NCBI RefSeq assembly: GCF_000172555.1
Contig: NZ_ABOX02000016.1
Span: 62,001 to 126,000, forward strand
From: Pedosphaera parvula Ellin514
GTDB taxonomy: Bacteria > Verrucomicrobiota > Verrucomicrobiia > Limisphaerales > Pedosphaeraceae
Length of the DNA stretch: 64,000 nt
Reading direction: 5' to 3'
The notes under the pieces: generated by a model
Seen by the model: the letters and a program-made list of their open reading frames with translations, nothing else
The model's database searches: none
Told to the model about the DNA's origin: nothing
Shown here: positions 1 through 8,515 of the stretch, in pieces
Layout: the number at the start of each line of letters is the position of its first letter
Numbering within the stretch: position 1 is the stretch's first letter
Translations under genes and position numbers: made by a program

Positions 1-1545
1 CGCACGAACGGGGTTAACACCCGCATTCGCTACGACGGTCTGCAGGGTCAGCCTAACTCTCCGGGCGACCTCGGTTGGCAACAGGTGGCGAGCATCAACC
101 ATGCTCGTGGCGCCCAGGCGGTGGATCGACGGATTTTTGCCTATGATGGCAATCAGAATAAAATCCTGCGGGCGCAGGTGGTTCCGTTCGTGCAGAACCA
201 ACCGACCGCCACCAATCTCTGGTCTTACACTGCGTTGAACCAACTCAGCAAAGCCATTAATACAAAGGGAACAGGAGCGACACTGCGGTCGTATCATCTG
301 GATGCCAAAGGCAACCGTCTCGAGGTGACCAATGATGTCACGGTGGATGTTTACACGCGCGATGCAACGCTGCCCGAACCGGCCGACTTCCAGATGGATC
401 AATACACGGTGACACCGTTCGGCACGGAGCAGCACGATCATAATGGCAACCTCATTCAACTGAGTGGCAGCGACGGACCAACGACCTGCTTCTATGATTA
501 TGCGAACCGGCTGGTGGAGGTGGACCGTTTGAACAACGGAATTCCAGGGCTCGTGGCCAGTTTCAGTTACGATGCGCTGGGCCGCTGCATCAGCAAGACA
601 ACGTATCCAGGCGTGCCGTCTGCACCGGTTACAATCCAGTATGTGCATGGTGGCGATCTGGATCGCGATGGCGTCCTTGAAGAACGGGTGAGTGGAGTAG
701 TTTCCCGCGTGCATTGCTGGGGCATCACCGGCGGTGATTTGGATGGCGATGGCTATCCGGATCGCGTGGCTTTCACCGGAGGGGGCGAACCGATTTATTA
801 TCACACAGACGAACTGGGCAATGTGCTCGCGTTAACCGATGCCAATGGCTCCGTGCTTGAGCGCTACGATTACGATGACTATGGCATGCCTACTTTCCTC
901 ACCTCTGACGGCTCGCCGATGGTGGGCGGTGATGGTCTGCCGGTGACGCAGTCGGCGTTCGGCAACTCGTATCTGTTCCATGGCATGGAGTGGGTTGCGG
1001 AAACCGCTTTGTATCATGGTTCGGGTTCGAAGGGTGAAAATCCGCTCTTTGAAAGTCCCACGAGCGGTCGCTATCTCAGTCCCACCCGTTGCAGCGACGG
1101 CACCTGCATCGCGGAGCAGAATGCATTTTCATTTGCTGGAAACAATCCCTGGACGGCGGGCATGATTCGATCCAGGAACAAACATCAAGGCGACTATCTG
1201 CCAGCGCACAATTTCAAGCTGGAGATCGATGGCCGAATAAGGCATCTGCACAAGGAGGGCATCATCCACCGCGATCTCGCAGCGCGCAATTTTTTGGTCG
1301 TCAGCGGCTCGCCTGGGGGTTCACCGTTAGGCACCGAGGCATGCAGCCGCGAGGTGCTCAAAAGTTATTTTGAGCATGGTGACACGCCGACTCAATCGCA
1401 GTTCAAGGCCATCAACACCAAAGGGACAGGTGCAACCCTTCGCACGTGGCGCCCGGGCCGGCCGACCTACGGAGATATTACCTGCGCTGGCGGCGCGGGT
1501 GGCATTACTGCATTTTATGTTAATCCAAGGTCGATTTCTCGCTAG
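1..1545 (+). CDS. RHS-repeat protein, 3' part (5' end outside window)
   Basis: The reading frame is open from base 1, so the GTG at 85 is not the real start. Visible are YD-type repeats (for example YDYANRL, FSYDALGRC), two EF-hand-like loops (DLDRDGVLEE and DLDGDGYPD near residues 190-235 counted from base 85), and the RHS core end (HTDELGNVLALTD, ERYDYDDYG, then GRYLSP near residue 330). RHS proteins form secreted shells around a variable C-terminal domain, often a toxin. Here the roughly 150 residues after GRYLSP are a patchwork: a peptide matching a tyrosine-kinase catalytic loop (HRDLAARN), a stretch LKSYFEHGDTPTQSQF, and a second copy of KAINTKGTGATLR from the core. No intact effector is recognisable. 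The RHS call is firm; the function of the tail is unknown. Confidence 0.85.
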   Translation, partial: RTNGVNTRIRYDGLQGQPNSPGDLGWQQVASINHARGAQAVDRRIFAYDGNQNKILRAQVVPFVQNQPTATNLWSYTALNQLSKAINTKGTGATLRSYHLDAKGNRLEVTNDVTVDVYTRDATLPEPADFQMDQYTVTPFGTEQHDHNGNLIQLSGSDGPTTCFYDYANRLVEVDRLNNGIPGLVASFSYDALGRCISKTTYPGVPSAPVTIQYVHGGDLDRDGVLEERVSGVVSRVHCWGITGGDLDGDGYPDRVAFTGGGEPIYYHTDELGNVLALTDANGSVLERYDYDDYGMPTFLTSDGSPMVGGDGLPVTQSAFGNSYLFHGMEWVAETALYHGSGSKGENPLFESPTSGRYLSPTRCSDGTCIAEQNAFSFAGNNPWTAGMIRSRNKHQGDYLPAHNFKLEIDGRIRHLHKEGIIHRDLAARNFLVVSGSPGGSPLGTEACSREVLKSYFEHGDTPTQSQFKAINTKGTGATLRTWRPGRPTYGDITCAGGAGGITAFYVNPRSISR

Positions 1546-1672
1546 CAGTTTTAATCAGCAGGTGCGAATGCATTAACCACGAAGGGCGCAGCTTTGCCAT
1601 GCTCAACTGAGGGCAATTGGTGAAAAACAGCATCGGTCATAGGATGACCGGTATTAATTGAATCCTCCCAGA

Positions 1673-1705
1673 AGTTGCAGGCCGGAAAGGCCTGCAACTT
1701 TCTTT
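1673..1705 (+). terminator. Intrinsic terminator after the RHS gene
   Basis: A perfect 11-bp stem (agttgcaggcc at 1673-1683, ggcctgcaact at 1689-1699) with a ggaaa loop is followed on the plus strand by ttcttt. It lies about 130 bp after the RHS stop and is oriented to end plus-strand transcription. A smaller hairpin (cggtcat/atgaccg, 1634-1650) precedes it. Confidence 0.75.
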
Positions 1706-1742
1706 GTTGGCGAAGGAAGTGTTTGGGGTGGCAATGGAATCC

Positions 1743-2576
1743 TTACCGTCCGTTAACTTTCTTCTGAAGCACCGGGTCGCTTGGAAACTTGCTGGCGCCG
1801 AGCTGCCAGGTGGCTGCGGCATAATCAGACTTGCCCATCTTTTGATATTGCTCGCCCAATAAAATGTATGCCTTGGCGAACTGCGGCTGAGTGGCCATCG
1901 TTTCCTGTTGCTCAATGAGCGCTGAAAACCGCTGGAGGACTTCGTCGCCCTTGTTCAACTCTGCCGGCCAATGAGCCAGGGCGACGGCCTTGAAAAACTG
2001 CGCGTCCCAGTTGGCGGGATCGAGTTTCAACGCGGCGTCAAAACTTTGATCGGCTTCCATCCCGAGAATGCCCATTTCATTCACGCTTTTACCGCTCCGG
2101 GCAGCGATGCCTGCCTGTTGAAGATAGGCCTGACCCAAGGCGGTTGGATATTCGGAGGACGTCGGATTGTTTGTTGCACCCTGTTTCAGCGCCTCAACCG
2201 CCTGGTCCAACTGGTTGGAATCGCGCAGTTGTTTCCACGCAGCCTGCTTTTGATCAAAACTGCTTTGGGATGAAAGCAAAACTTCGATGGCACGGCTCAA
2301 TGGAGTGGATTTGCCGGAACCATCCGGGATCGCGTTGGTTGAAACTAGTGGGCCGGGAGAAATCTCATTTGTGGCGCTGGTGTCCGCTGAAACGATCTGA
2401 AGTGTCCGTTGTTTCGGCAAGATCATTTTCTTCGGTGACGGTGGCGCGGCCGGTTCGGGCGTTGCCTCTGCAGTCGGTGCGATAGCGGGTTGCGCCTTTG
2501 GCATGTTGCGGTAAATGATGGTTCCAGCAGTGGCGGCGACACAGAGAATCGCCAGGGTGATGACGAATGGTTTCAT
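1743..2576 (-). CDS. Membrane-anchored TPR-like protein, partner of the ECF sigma gene
   Basis: 277 residues. An N-terminal hydrophobic anchor (about residues 5-22) is followed by a Pro/Ala-rich linker (to about 100) and helical TPR-like repeats to the C-terminus, for example NPTSSEYPTALGQAYLQQAG, LDPANWDAQFFKAVAL and FAKAYILLGEQYQKMG. It starts 21 bp after the stop of the ECF sigma gene on the same strand and is probably co-transcribed. The short gap contains no Shine-Dalgarno; it instead holds CCUCCCUU, which resembles the anti-SD, so translation may rely on coupling. A role as a protein-protein scaffold or regulator working with the sigma factor is inference. No closer family is recognised. 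Confidence 0.75.
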   Translation of the reverse strand: MKPFVITLAILCVAATAGTIIYRNMPKAQPAIAPTAEATPEPAAPPSPKKMILPKQRTLQIVSADTSATNEISPGPLVSTNAIPDGSGKSTPLSRAIEVLLSSQSSFDQKQAAWKQLRDSNQLDQAVEALKQGATNNPTSSEYPTALGQAYLQQAGIAARSGKSVNEMGILGMEADQSFDAALKLDPANWDAQFFKAVALAHWPAELNKGDEVLQRFSALIEQQETMATQPQFAKAYILLGEQYQKMGKSDYAAATWQLGASKFPSDPVLQKKVNGR

Positions 2577-2597
2577 AGTTTTAAGGGAGGTTGAAGG

Positions 2598-4229
2598 TTA
2601 CGAATTAACCGGTTGGTTGCGGCGGCTGCGGGCGATGAGGCGCCATTGGACAAACAGGGGTACGATCCACAGGGCATTCATCCAGAACCAATGTCCTTCA
2701 AGGACTTTGATCCACCGAAAAAACAAATTTGAATCGACAAAGTGTCTCGCAGCATCAGTGTTGGCCTGCATCGCGTGAGTGATGCCGCCGATGGCAAAAT
2801 TGTGTGCCACTGCAAAATTTCCTACGGCTGCGCTCCAGGCAATGGCATAAGCGCCAATGGATTGCCAGCCAATGGCGATCGCGCCGAATGACCAAACACC
2901 CAGCGCGAGACCGCCCAATGGAAATATCCCGGCAACGATTCCGCCGAATGGCAACAAGCCCACGGCCAAACCGCCTATCGAGAACGGCGCAACGGCCACC
3001 TCACCAAACGCGAATAATCCGCCGAAAGCGAAATTGCCGACTGCGATCCATGCCTTGACCGGTGTTCTCAAAAGATCGAAACGGTCGCCGATCCGGATAT
3101 GGACGAGTGGCAATCCCAGTAGTTTTATTTTGCTGCGATATTCCCAGGCTGATTTTGGAAAAACGCCGCCGTATTTCTCCGCCAAAACTCTGGAGTAATA
3201 AGCGCGCCGTTTTCCAGCGCCGACAATGGCGAAGGAGAAAATCGCCAGCAAATAGACCACGACCAGGGTGACGAACCAAGTGACGAACAATTCTCCTCCG
3301 CCGAAGTGGCTGGCGGGCTGATTGCGGAACAACCAATAAATCCCTGCGGTCAGCGGCAAGGATAGTCCAACACTTAAGGCACAAATCCTTGCATAGAATG
3401 ATTTGATGCGCCGTCGTTCCTCGTCTGAATGAGCTGCCGCGAGGGCCATGCGATATGGAATAAAATTTCCAAAGAGAACGATCAGCGGGTTACAAATTAT
3501 AGCGAACAAGCCTGCCACTCCCGCGGCCTTGGCCATCGAACTGCCATTGGCTGCCGCGGCGCCGACGGCTGCGGCCTTGGCGGAAAATGTAAGCGATGGC
3601 AACGCGGCCAACACGACGAGCGTGAAGGCCTTGCCGGGATTGGTCCGTTCCAACGCGCCCTCGACAAAGGCAAGAACTTGTTCGTGCAACAGTTTTCGCC
3701 CGCGCGAGAGGCGTTGTTTCACCGCGTCCTCCGTCAATTCCAAATTCTTGGCGACGGCCTCAATGGATTGATGTTCGCGATAAAACAAGACCAAAGGTTC
3801 ACGGTAAATTTCCGGGATGCGCTCGATGGAGCGCCACAGGATTGCCTCTTCCTCCTTCTGGATGGTCAAATCGGCGGGCAAGGGTTCCATCGTGGGCGAG
3901 TCGTGAAGGGTATCCAGCGGTTCCGCCGCGTTGCTGGGTTCGCGTCCGCGTTTTTTTATGGCGTCGTAGATATGATTGCGGGCGATACCACAGAGCCATG
4001 AGCGCAATTTGTCCGGCTCGCGAAGGCCTCCCAGTTGTCGCCAGGCGGCGATAAAAGTTTCCTGCGCAAGGTCTTCGCTTTGAGTCAGGCTGCCGGTACG
4101 GCTGTAAGCGAGGGAACAAATGAGCGTCTGGTACCGGGCCACAATCTGGCCAAACGCCTCGCGGTTCCCGGTCAGGCTCTCGGCGACGAGATTGGCATCG
4201 CTGGTTTCCATTACGTTGGAGTTCATCAT
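2598..4229 (-). CDS. ECF sigma-70 factor fused to a C-terminal multi-TM domain
   Basis: 543 residues, far longer than a classic ECF sigma factor (about 180-200). Residues about 10-90 are region 2 (SEDLAQETFIAAWRQL, RSWLCGIARNHIYDAIKK) and about 125-185 are region 4 (helix-turn-helix, AVAKNLELTEDAVKQRLSRG). After residue 200 come at least four to six hydrophobic segments, then a glycine-rich hydrophobic repeat tract (GGLAVGLLPFGGIVAGIFPLGG, about 410-490). ECF factors with C-terminal membrane extensions are known in Planctomycetes, Acidobacteria and Verrucomicrobia, where the extension is thought to act in place of an anti-sigma factor. No separate anti-sigma gene is seen here. ATG codons at 4229, 4226 and 4211 are all possible starts. 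Confidence 0.9.
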   Translation of the reverse strand: MMNSNVMETSDANLVAESLTGNREAFGQIVARYQTLICSLAYSRTGSLTQSEDLAQETFIAAWRQLGGLREPDKLRSWLCGIARNHIYDAIKKRGREPSNAAEPLDTLHDSPTMEPLPADLTIQKEEEAILWRSIERIPEIYREPLVLFYREHQSIEAVAKNLELTEDAVKQRLSRGRKLLHEQVLAFVEGALERTNPGKAFTLVVLAALPSLTFSAKAAAVGAAAANGSSMAKAAGVAGLFAIICNPLIVLFGNFIPYRMALAAAHSDEERRRIKSFYARICALSVGLSLPLTAGIYWLFRNQPASHFGGGELFVTWFVTLVVVYLLAIFSFAIVGAGKRRAYYSRVLAEKYGGVFPKSAWEYRSKIKLLGLPLVHIRIGDRFDLLRTPVKAWIAVGNFAFGGLFAFGEVAVAPFSIGGLAVGLLPFGGIVAGIFPLGGLALGVWSFGAIAIGWQSIGAYAIAWSAAVGNFAVAHNFAIGGITHAMQANTDAARHFVDSNLFFRWIKVLEGHWFWMNALWIVPLFVQWRLIARSRRNQPVNS

Positions 4230-4474
4230 AACACCTCATAAGTCTGCAAACGAGACAAAGAGGTGACAGAATGTTTTTCTAAGAAGGAGATAGCTGAGTA
4301 GCACATAGAGGAATCAAAAAAGAATATTTTGAAGCGGGGAAGGAATTTGGCTAGCCTGAACTGGGTTGAATTCGGTTATTTGGAGTCAATGGGAAGACAC
4401 AGAAGTGTCATTACTTTGGTTAGATGAACATTAAGCGCCTTTTGAATGAGTTTGGAGGTCCTGATTAAACAAGT

Positions 4475-4783
4475 ATGTACAAACATAAAAATCTAGTCTT
4501 TATAGCATTGATGATGATGAACTTGTTTATTGTTGCACTTACCTGCGCTGAGATATGGGGTTACTACTCCCATGGCGATGTCAACGGCCCGGGACAAAAA
4601 GCTTACAAAGCTTACGCCAAGCTTCACCTAAAAGGTGGAGAGTTGCTTCAAGGAAGATTAGCCTACGTTGAGAAGGACCTTAAGATTGCGTGTTACAATA
4701 TTTTCCCCGTTCACGCAGCGGCGATGGGCTTAAATGTTGTGCTGGGATTCTGGTTGTATCGGAACAACCAGAAGGCAAGTTAA
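4475..4783 (+). CDS. Small protein with two predicted TM segments, unknown function
   Basis: 102 residues. There are hydrophobic segments at about 8-28 and 78-96, with a polar loop between them (GQKAYKAYAKLHLKGGELLQGRLAYVEKDLK). GGAGGT lies 15 nt upstream of the ATG, farther than usual. The gene stands alone between the divergent sigma gene and a dispersed repeat. No family is recognised. Coding is supported by clear membrane topology and a charged C-terminus rather than by homology. Confidence 0.6.
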   Translation: MYKHKNLVFIALMMMNLFIVALTCAEIWGYYSHGDVNGPGQKAYKAYAKLHLKGGELLQGRLAYVEKDLKIACYNIFPVHAAAMGLNVVLGFWLYRNNQKAS

Positions 4784-4810
4784 AAGACTGCCATTCAGGG
4801 TCTGCCCTTT

Positions 4811-4884
4811 CGAACGATGAAGAGCAACCAAGCATTTTCGCCGTTCCTTCATCGTAAGCCGGTCTGGAAACCGGCGCCCTGGGG
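4811..4884 (+). repeat. Dispersed two-hairpin repeat, copy 1
   Basis: Copy of a 74-80 bp repeat also found at 9588-9668 and 11443-11521, all in plus orientation. This copy forms two adjacent stems: acgatgaa (4814-4821) with ttcatcgt (4848-4855), then gccggt (4858-4863) with accggc (4870-4875). It lies between a small membrane-protein gene and the convergent end of the NHL gene. Confidence 0.7.
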
Positions 4885-4901
4885 GTGCGGGCTGGACAGT
4901 G

Positions 4902-6191
4902 TTATTGGCGGTGCAAGCGGTGGAAGGCTGGGGCAAATGCCGGGTTGTTTGTGGCTACAAAATAATCGCCGGAAATGAAGACGGTGTTGGTTTGGGGAAT
5001 CCATTGCGCGCCGGGGGACACATTGTGGGCGCTTTCCAGAACGAATCCACTGGCGGACACGGGCCAGGCGAAAATAAACTGGTTCGCCGCCCTGGAGAGT
5101 TGCAACGTGGGTGGCACGATGCGCTCGGTGCGAATGGCGTTGTTGCCGAGGTCGGCCACGTAGATGTAACCCGCGATGTCCTGCGCGACATCGGCTGGGA
5201 AATAAAACCGTGCGGTGTTGTTCGTGCCATTAGCGTTTCCCGCGATTCCGGACAATCCAGCGACCGTGCTCACGATCCAGTTCGTTCCACTAGGGGAGAT
5301 TTTGCGGATGGTTTGGTTGCCCGAATCAGCGACGAAGAGGTTGCCAGCATTGTCGGCCACAATTCCCTGTGGCTGAAAAAAACGAGCGACGTTATTCGTC
5401 CCATCGGCATTGCCCCAAACACCCGGCAACCCGGCAATCGTGGTGACCGTGCCACCTGGTGTGATTTTGCGAATCGTGTGATTGTGAAAATCGGTTACGA
5501 AAAGATTGGTCGCGTTGTCCACGGCAATTCCAGATGGCCTGTTGAATCGGGCCTTGCTATTCGTGCCGTCTGCGCTGCCGGGGTTGCCGGCCAATCCGGC
5601 CAAGGTGCTCACCAAACCAGCGGGGGTGATTTTGCGAATGGTGTGGTTCCATGTATCTGCGACATAAACATTGCCTCCGTTGTCCACTGCTAGGCTGCGT
5701 GGCTGATAAAAATTGGCGTTAATTCCAGTGCCGTCGAAGCTGTTAATATTTCCGGCGGAACCGGCGAGCGTGCTCACTACACCAGCGGGCGTGATTTTCC
5801 GAATCGTCGCGTTCGCGGTGTCGGCGACATAGATAAAACCCGCGCTGTCCACGGCGATTCCCTGCGGGGCATAAAACAGGGCATTCGTTCCCACACCATC
5901 CGCGCTGCCGAAGGTTCCAGCAAACCCGGCAAATGTGCTCACGGAGCCGTTGGGCGTGATTTTCCGAATCGTGCTGTTCTCCGTGTCGGCGACATAGATA
6001 TTGCCCGCACTGTCGGCGGCGATGCTGTTCGGATGCCGGAAGCGCGCACTGCTGCTGAGACCGTCCTTGCTACCCGGCGCGTCATGACCGGCGAAGGTGT
6101 TGATGGTGAGAGATTGTGCGTGCGCAACGGCCATTGACGCCAGCAAGCCGCCGCCAACGAACAGGTTTTTGAATGAAAGTTTGTTCCTCAT
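4902..6191 (-). CDS. Secreted six-bladed NHL-repeat beta-propeller protein
   Basis: 429 residues. A signal peptide (about 1-26, ending AHAQS) is followed by six NHL repeats, each of the type PxGIAVDxAGNIYVADxxN-TIRKI-PxG-VSTxAG, between about residues 45 and 350. That is enough for one closed propeller. The last 70 residues are the short module common to verrucomicrobial exported proteins, ending FHRLHRQ. The likely role is extracellular or periplasmic binding, since NHL propellers bind proteins, sugars or lipids; the ligand cannot be read. The ATG is one base after the stop of the GH20 gene, so the two are co-transcribed and probably translationally coupled. Confidence 0.9.
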   Translation of the reverse strand: MRNKLSFKNLFVGGGLLASMAVAHAQSLTINTFAGHDAPGSKDGLSSSARFRHPNSIAADSAGNIYVADTENSTIRKITPNGSVSTFAGFAGTFGSADGVGTNALFYAPQGIAVDSAGFIYVADTANATIRKITPAGVVSTLAGSAGNINSFDGTGINANFYQPRSLAVDNGGNVYVADTWNHTIRKITPAGLVSTLAGLAGNPGSADGTNSKARFNRPSGIAVDNATNLFVTDFHNHTIRKITPGGTVTTIAGLPGVWGNADGTNNVARFFQPQGIVADNAGNLFVADSGNQTIRKISPSGTNWIVSTVAGLSGIAGNANGTNNTARFYFPADVAQDIAGYIYVADLGNNAIRTERIVPPTLQLSRAANQFIFAWPVSASGFVLESAHNVSPGAQWIPQTNTVFISGDYFVATNNPAFAPAFHRLHRQ

Positions 6192-6192
6192 A

Positions 6193-8220
6193 TCAGTCCC
6201 AGTTGGGGCGATAGATCACGCCGTTGGAATTTGTGCCGCTCCGACCCGCCGCAAACGCTTGCAGGATGTAGGTGGCACCGGGCTTGCGGGCAGGCAGGCG
6301 TAAAACGTACGCCGGTCGGCTCGGGGTGGCACCGGTAAACCCCGCATGGGTGTCGCGATCGATCTCAACTCCATTCTCCAGCAGCGCGGCCCAGGCGATA
6401 TCCAGACCATTTGCTCCTGTCTTCCAGCAGAAACTCACGTCAATTTCACCAGCCGTCGTGACGCTGGAGGTAATGTCCCAGGAGAGAACAGAGAGGCTGG
6501 TTGAGATTTGCGAGGCGGTCCAGGCAGCAATTTGCGGCGGGGTCAGGGAGGGGTTGTAATTCACGCCCATTTGTGTGAGCCGTTGTTTGTGAATCGCGAG
6601 GCGATTGGAGAAGTCCGTGTAATTCTTCAGCGAAGGCGCCGTCCAAGTCACCTCTGCGAGAGCGCATAAACGCGGAAACATTTTGAATTCCATGTTCAAC
6701 CGAGAGGGAATGAATTCGGCCCAGTTGTTCCCTTGCGCGCCGAGGATGTAATTCGTGAATGCCGCCGGGAGGTTCGCCGGAATCGGCTCGAAGTTGTAGA
6801 CCGTACTCAGCGTCACTGTCCCGCTCTGGCTGGGCGGCTCGACGGACCAGGTCACGCCAGGGTTCTCGACGTAATTGATGTAGCAAGTCGAGGTCGGCGT
6901 CATGACGGCGAATTGTTGATTGGTGGCGGCCTGTTGCGCGCGGCTGCTTGAGCCAGTTAACCAATCCATCACCACTGCATTCGTGACGAGTCCGCCATTC
7001 ATGATTTCGCTCCAGCCGATCATCGTGCGGCCCCGGCTCTTGAGCCAGTTGGCGATCTGTTGCGTGAAATAACCCTGGTATTGCTGCATCGAAGTAATGC
7101 CGAGGCTGCTCTTTAAAGTTTGATCCAATGAATGTTGTTGCCAGTTCGACGAATTCACTTCATCTCCGCCAACGTGGATGTAGGGACCAGGAAAAAGATC
7201 CATCACCTCCGTCAAAACGTCCTGCAGGAATGCCATCGTTTCCGGACGCGCCGCGCAAAACACGCCACCAGCATTCGAGTTCGTGTTGTCGAGACTGCCG
7301 GGCGGACTGGAGCAGGTTTGGCAACCACAACCGAATTGCGGATATGCGTTTAGCGCAGCCGAGGAATGGCCGGGCATCTCGATCTCTGGCACGACGGTGA
7401 TATGCCGTTGCGCCGCGTAGGCCACGATCTCGCGAATGTCTGCCTGCGTGTAGAAACCACCGTAACGACCATCATCGCCGTAAGCGGTGCTCGAGCGAGG
7501 ATTGAGTCCGAAGTTAACGTTGGTCCGCCAAGCGCCAACCTGGGTCAACAACGGCCATTTCAAAATCTCAATACGCCAGGCGGTGTCATCGTCCAGATGC
7601 CAGTGGAACATGTTCAATTTGTGAAGCGCCATTGCGTCGACGAATTCCTTGACTTCGTCCTTGTTGAAGAAATGGCGAACGCTGTCGAGCATCCAGCCGC
7701 GCCAGGGAAATCGCGGCGCGTCCTGGATGTAAACGCACGGAATGGTCCACGGCACCCCGACAACCGGACGGGGTGAAAAAATTTCGGGCGGCAGCAATTG
7801 CAAAAGAGATTGCACGCCGTAAAAAACTCCCGCGGAAGCTGGCGCACGGATGACGACAGAGTTGGTGGCCACGGTTAACTCGTAGCCTTCCACACCAAGA
7901 ATTGCGAGGGCGCTGTTCGTCGTGAGCAGAATCGTTCCGGCGACTGGCGCGGCACCGGAGTTCGTAGCGATTTCAAACCGGTAGCCGGTGGATTTAAAAA
8001 GCTGCGCGGCGAGATATTCGCCGGTTTCCCGCGACGCCGTGTCCACAAGGATTTTAGTCACGGCCGGTGCAGGTGCGCCCGGTATCAATTGCGCCGGACA
8101 AAGTGTGAACGTGCCCGTCTGCAGCACCATCTGTTGCGGCAGTGGAATGAGAGCGGGGGACGTGGCGAAGGCTGTCGCGGCGCAGAACAAGATGGCGAAG
8201 ATGGATAGCAAGCGCTTCAT
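6193..8220 (-). CDS. Secreted beta-N-acetylhexosaminidase (GH20)
   Basis: 675 residues. After a signal peptide (about 1-20), an N-terminal GH20b domain (about 25-150, LIPLPQQMVLQTGTFTL) precedes the GH20 barrel (about 155-510). The barrel carries WRGWMLDSVRHF, HWHLDDDTAWRIE and the catalytic Asp-Glu pair in HVGGDEV, the hallmark of substrate-assisted catalysis. The C-terminal about 90 residues form a beta-rich module found on many GH20 enzymes. It removes terminal GlcNAc or GalNAc from glycans or chitin fragments outside the cytoplasm. It is first in an operon with the NHL protein. Confidence 0.95.
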   Translation of the reverse strand: MKRLLSIFAILFCAATAFATSPALIPLPQQMVLQTGTFTLCPAQLIPGAPAPAVTKILVDTASRETGEYLAAQLFKSTGYRFEIATNSGAAPVAGTILLTTNSALAILGVEGYELTVATNSVVIRAPASAGVFYGVQSLLQLLPPEIFSPRPVVGVPWTIPCVYIQDAPRFPWRGWMLDSVRHFFNKDEVKEFVDAMALHKLNMFHWHLDDDTAWRIEILKWPLLTQVGAWRTNVNFGLNPRSSTAYGDDGRYGGFYTQADIREIVAYAAQRHITVVPEIEMPGHSSAALNAYPQFGCGCQTCSSPPGSLDNTNSNAGGVFCAARPETMAFLQDVLTEVMDLFPGPYIHVGGDEVNSSNWQQHSLDQTLKSSLGITSMQQYQGYFTQQIANWLKSRGRTMIGWSEIMNGGLVTNAVVMDWLTGSSSRAQQAATNQQFAVMTPTSTCYINYVENPGVTWSVEPPSQSGTVTLSTVYNFEPIPANLPAAFTNYILGAQGNNWAEFIPSRLNMEFKMFPRLCALAEVTWTAPSLKNYTDFSNRLAIHKQRLTQMGVNYNPSLTPPQIAAWTASQISTSLSVLSWDITSSVTTAGEIDVSFCWKTGANGLDIAWAALLENGVEIDRDTHAGFTGATPSRPAYVLRLPARKPGATYILQAFAAGRSGTNSNGVIYRPNWD

Positions 8221-8372
8221 TCAAAAGAATCGGTTGATTGGATCATATTGTCTCCGCGAATAGGAAGAGATTAGCGGATTGTTGGGATGAAGGCAAGATT
8301 ACAGCGTTGGTGTTAGTTGGAAAATGAAGATGGATCGCGGACAGGCAGGCGAAAGTGTTTTTGGATTTTTTG

Positions 8373-8492
8373 TTTTAATATTCAAACCGAGGGTCGTATG
8401 GTGTGGGCAAGTTTTATTGATTAAAAACTGTTTGCGACATTGGGATTCGGCTAGTAGACAGGTTTTAATATACAAATCACTGTTCGTATATT
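8373..8492. promoter_or_regulatory. Possible operator pair: direct and inverted repeats
   Basis: Two 27-nt direct repeats (8373-8399 and 8463-8489, 21 of 27 bases identical) lie 90 bp apart in the 295-bp gap between the GH20 gene and the unknown gene at 8516. The second includes a perfect inverted repeat, aatatac (8467-8473) and gtatatt (8486-8492). The arrangement suits a dimeric regulator. No regulator gene is nearby, and the tract is AT-rich, so chance is possible. Nothing else is recognised in this gap. Confidence 0.3.
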
Positions 8493-8515
8493 CATAGTTA
8501 GACCCCTTACCCATC

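Noticed and set aside
1216-1310. A functional protein kinase domain in the RHS tail
   Set aside because: Only the catalytic loop is present. No ATP-binding lysine, glycine loop or DFG motif is seen, so kinase activity is not claimed.
3429-4001. 190-codon plus-strand ORF
   Set aside because: Antisense to the well-supported ECF sigma gene and without recognisable domains.
4899-5693. 264-codon plus-strand ORF
   Set aside because: Antisense to the NHL propeller; the repeated pattern mirrors the six NHL repeats.
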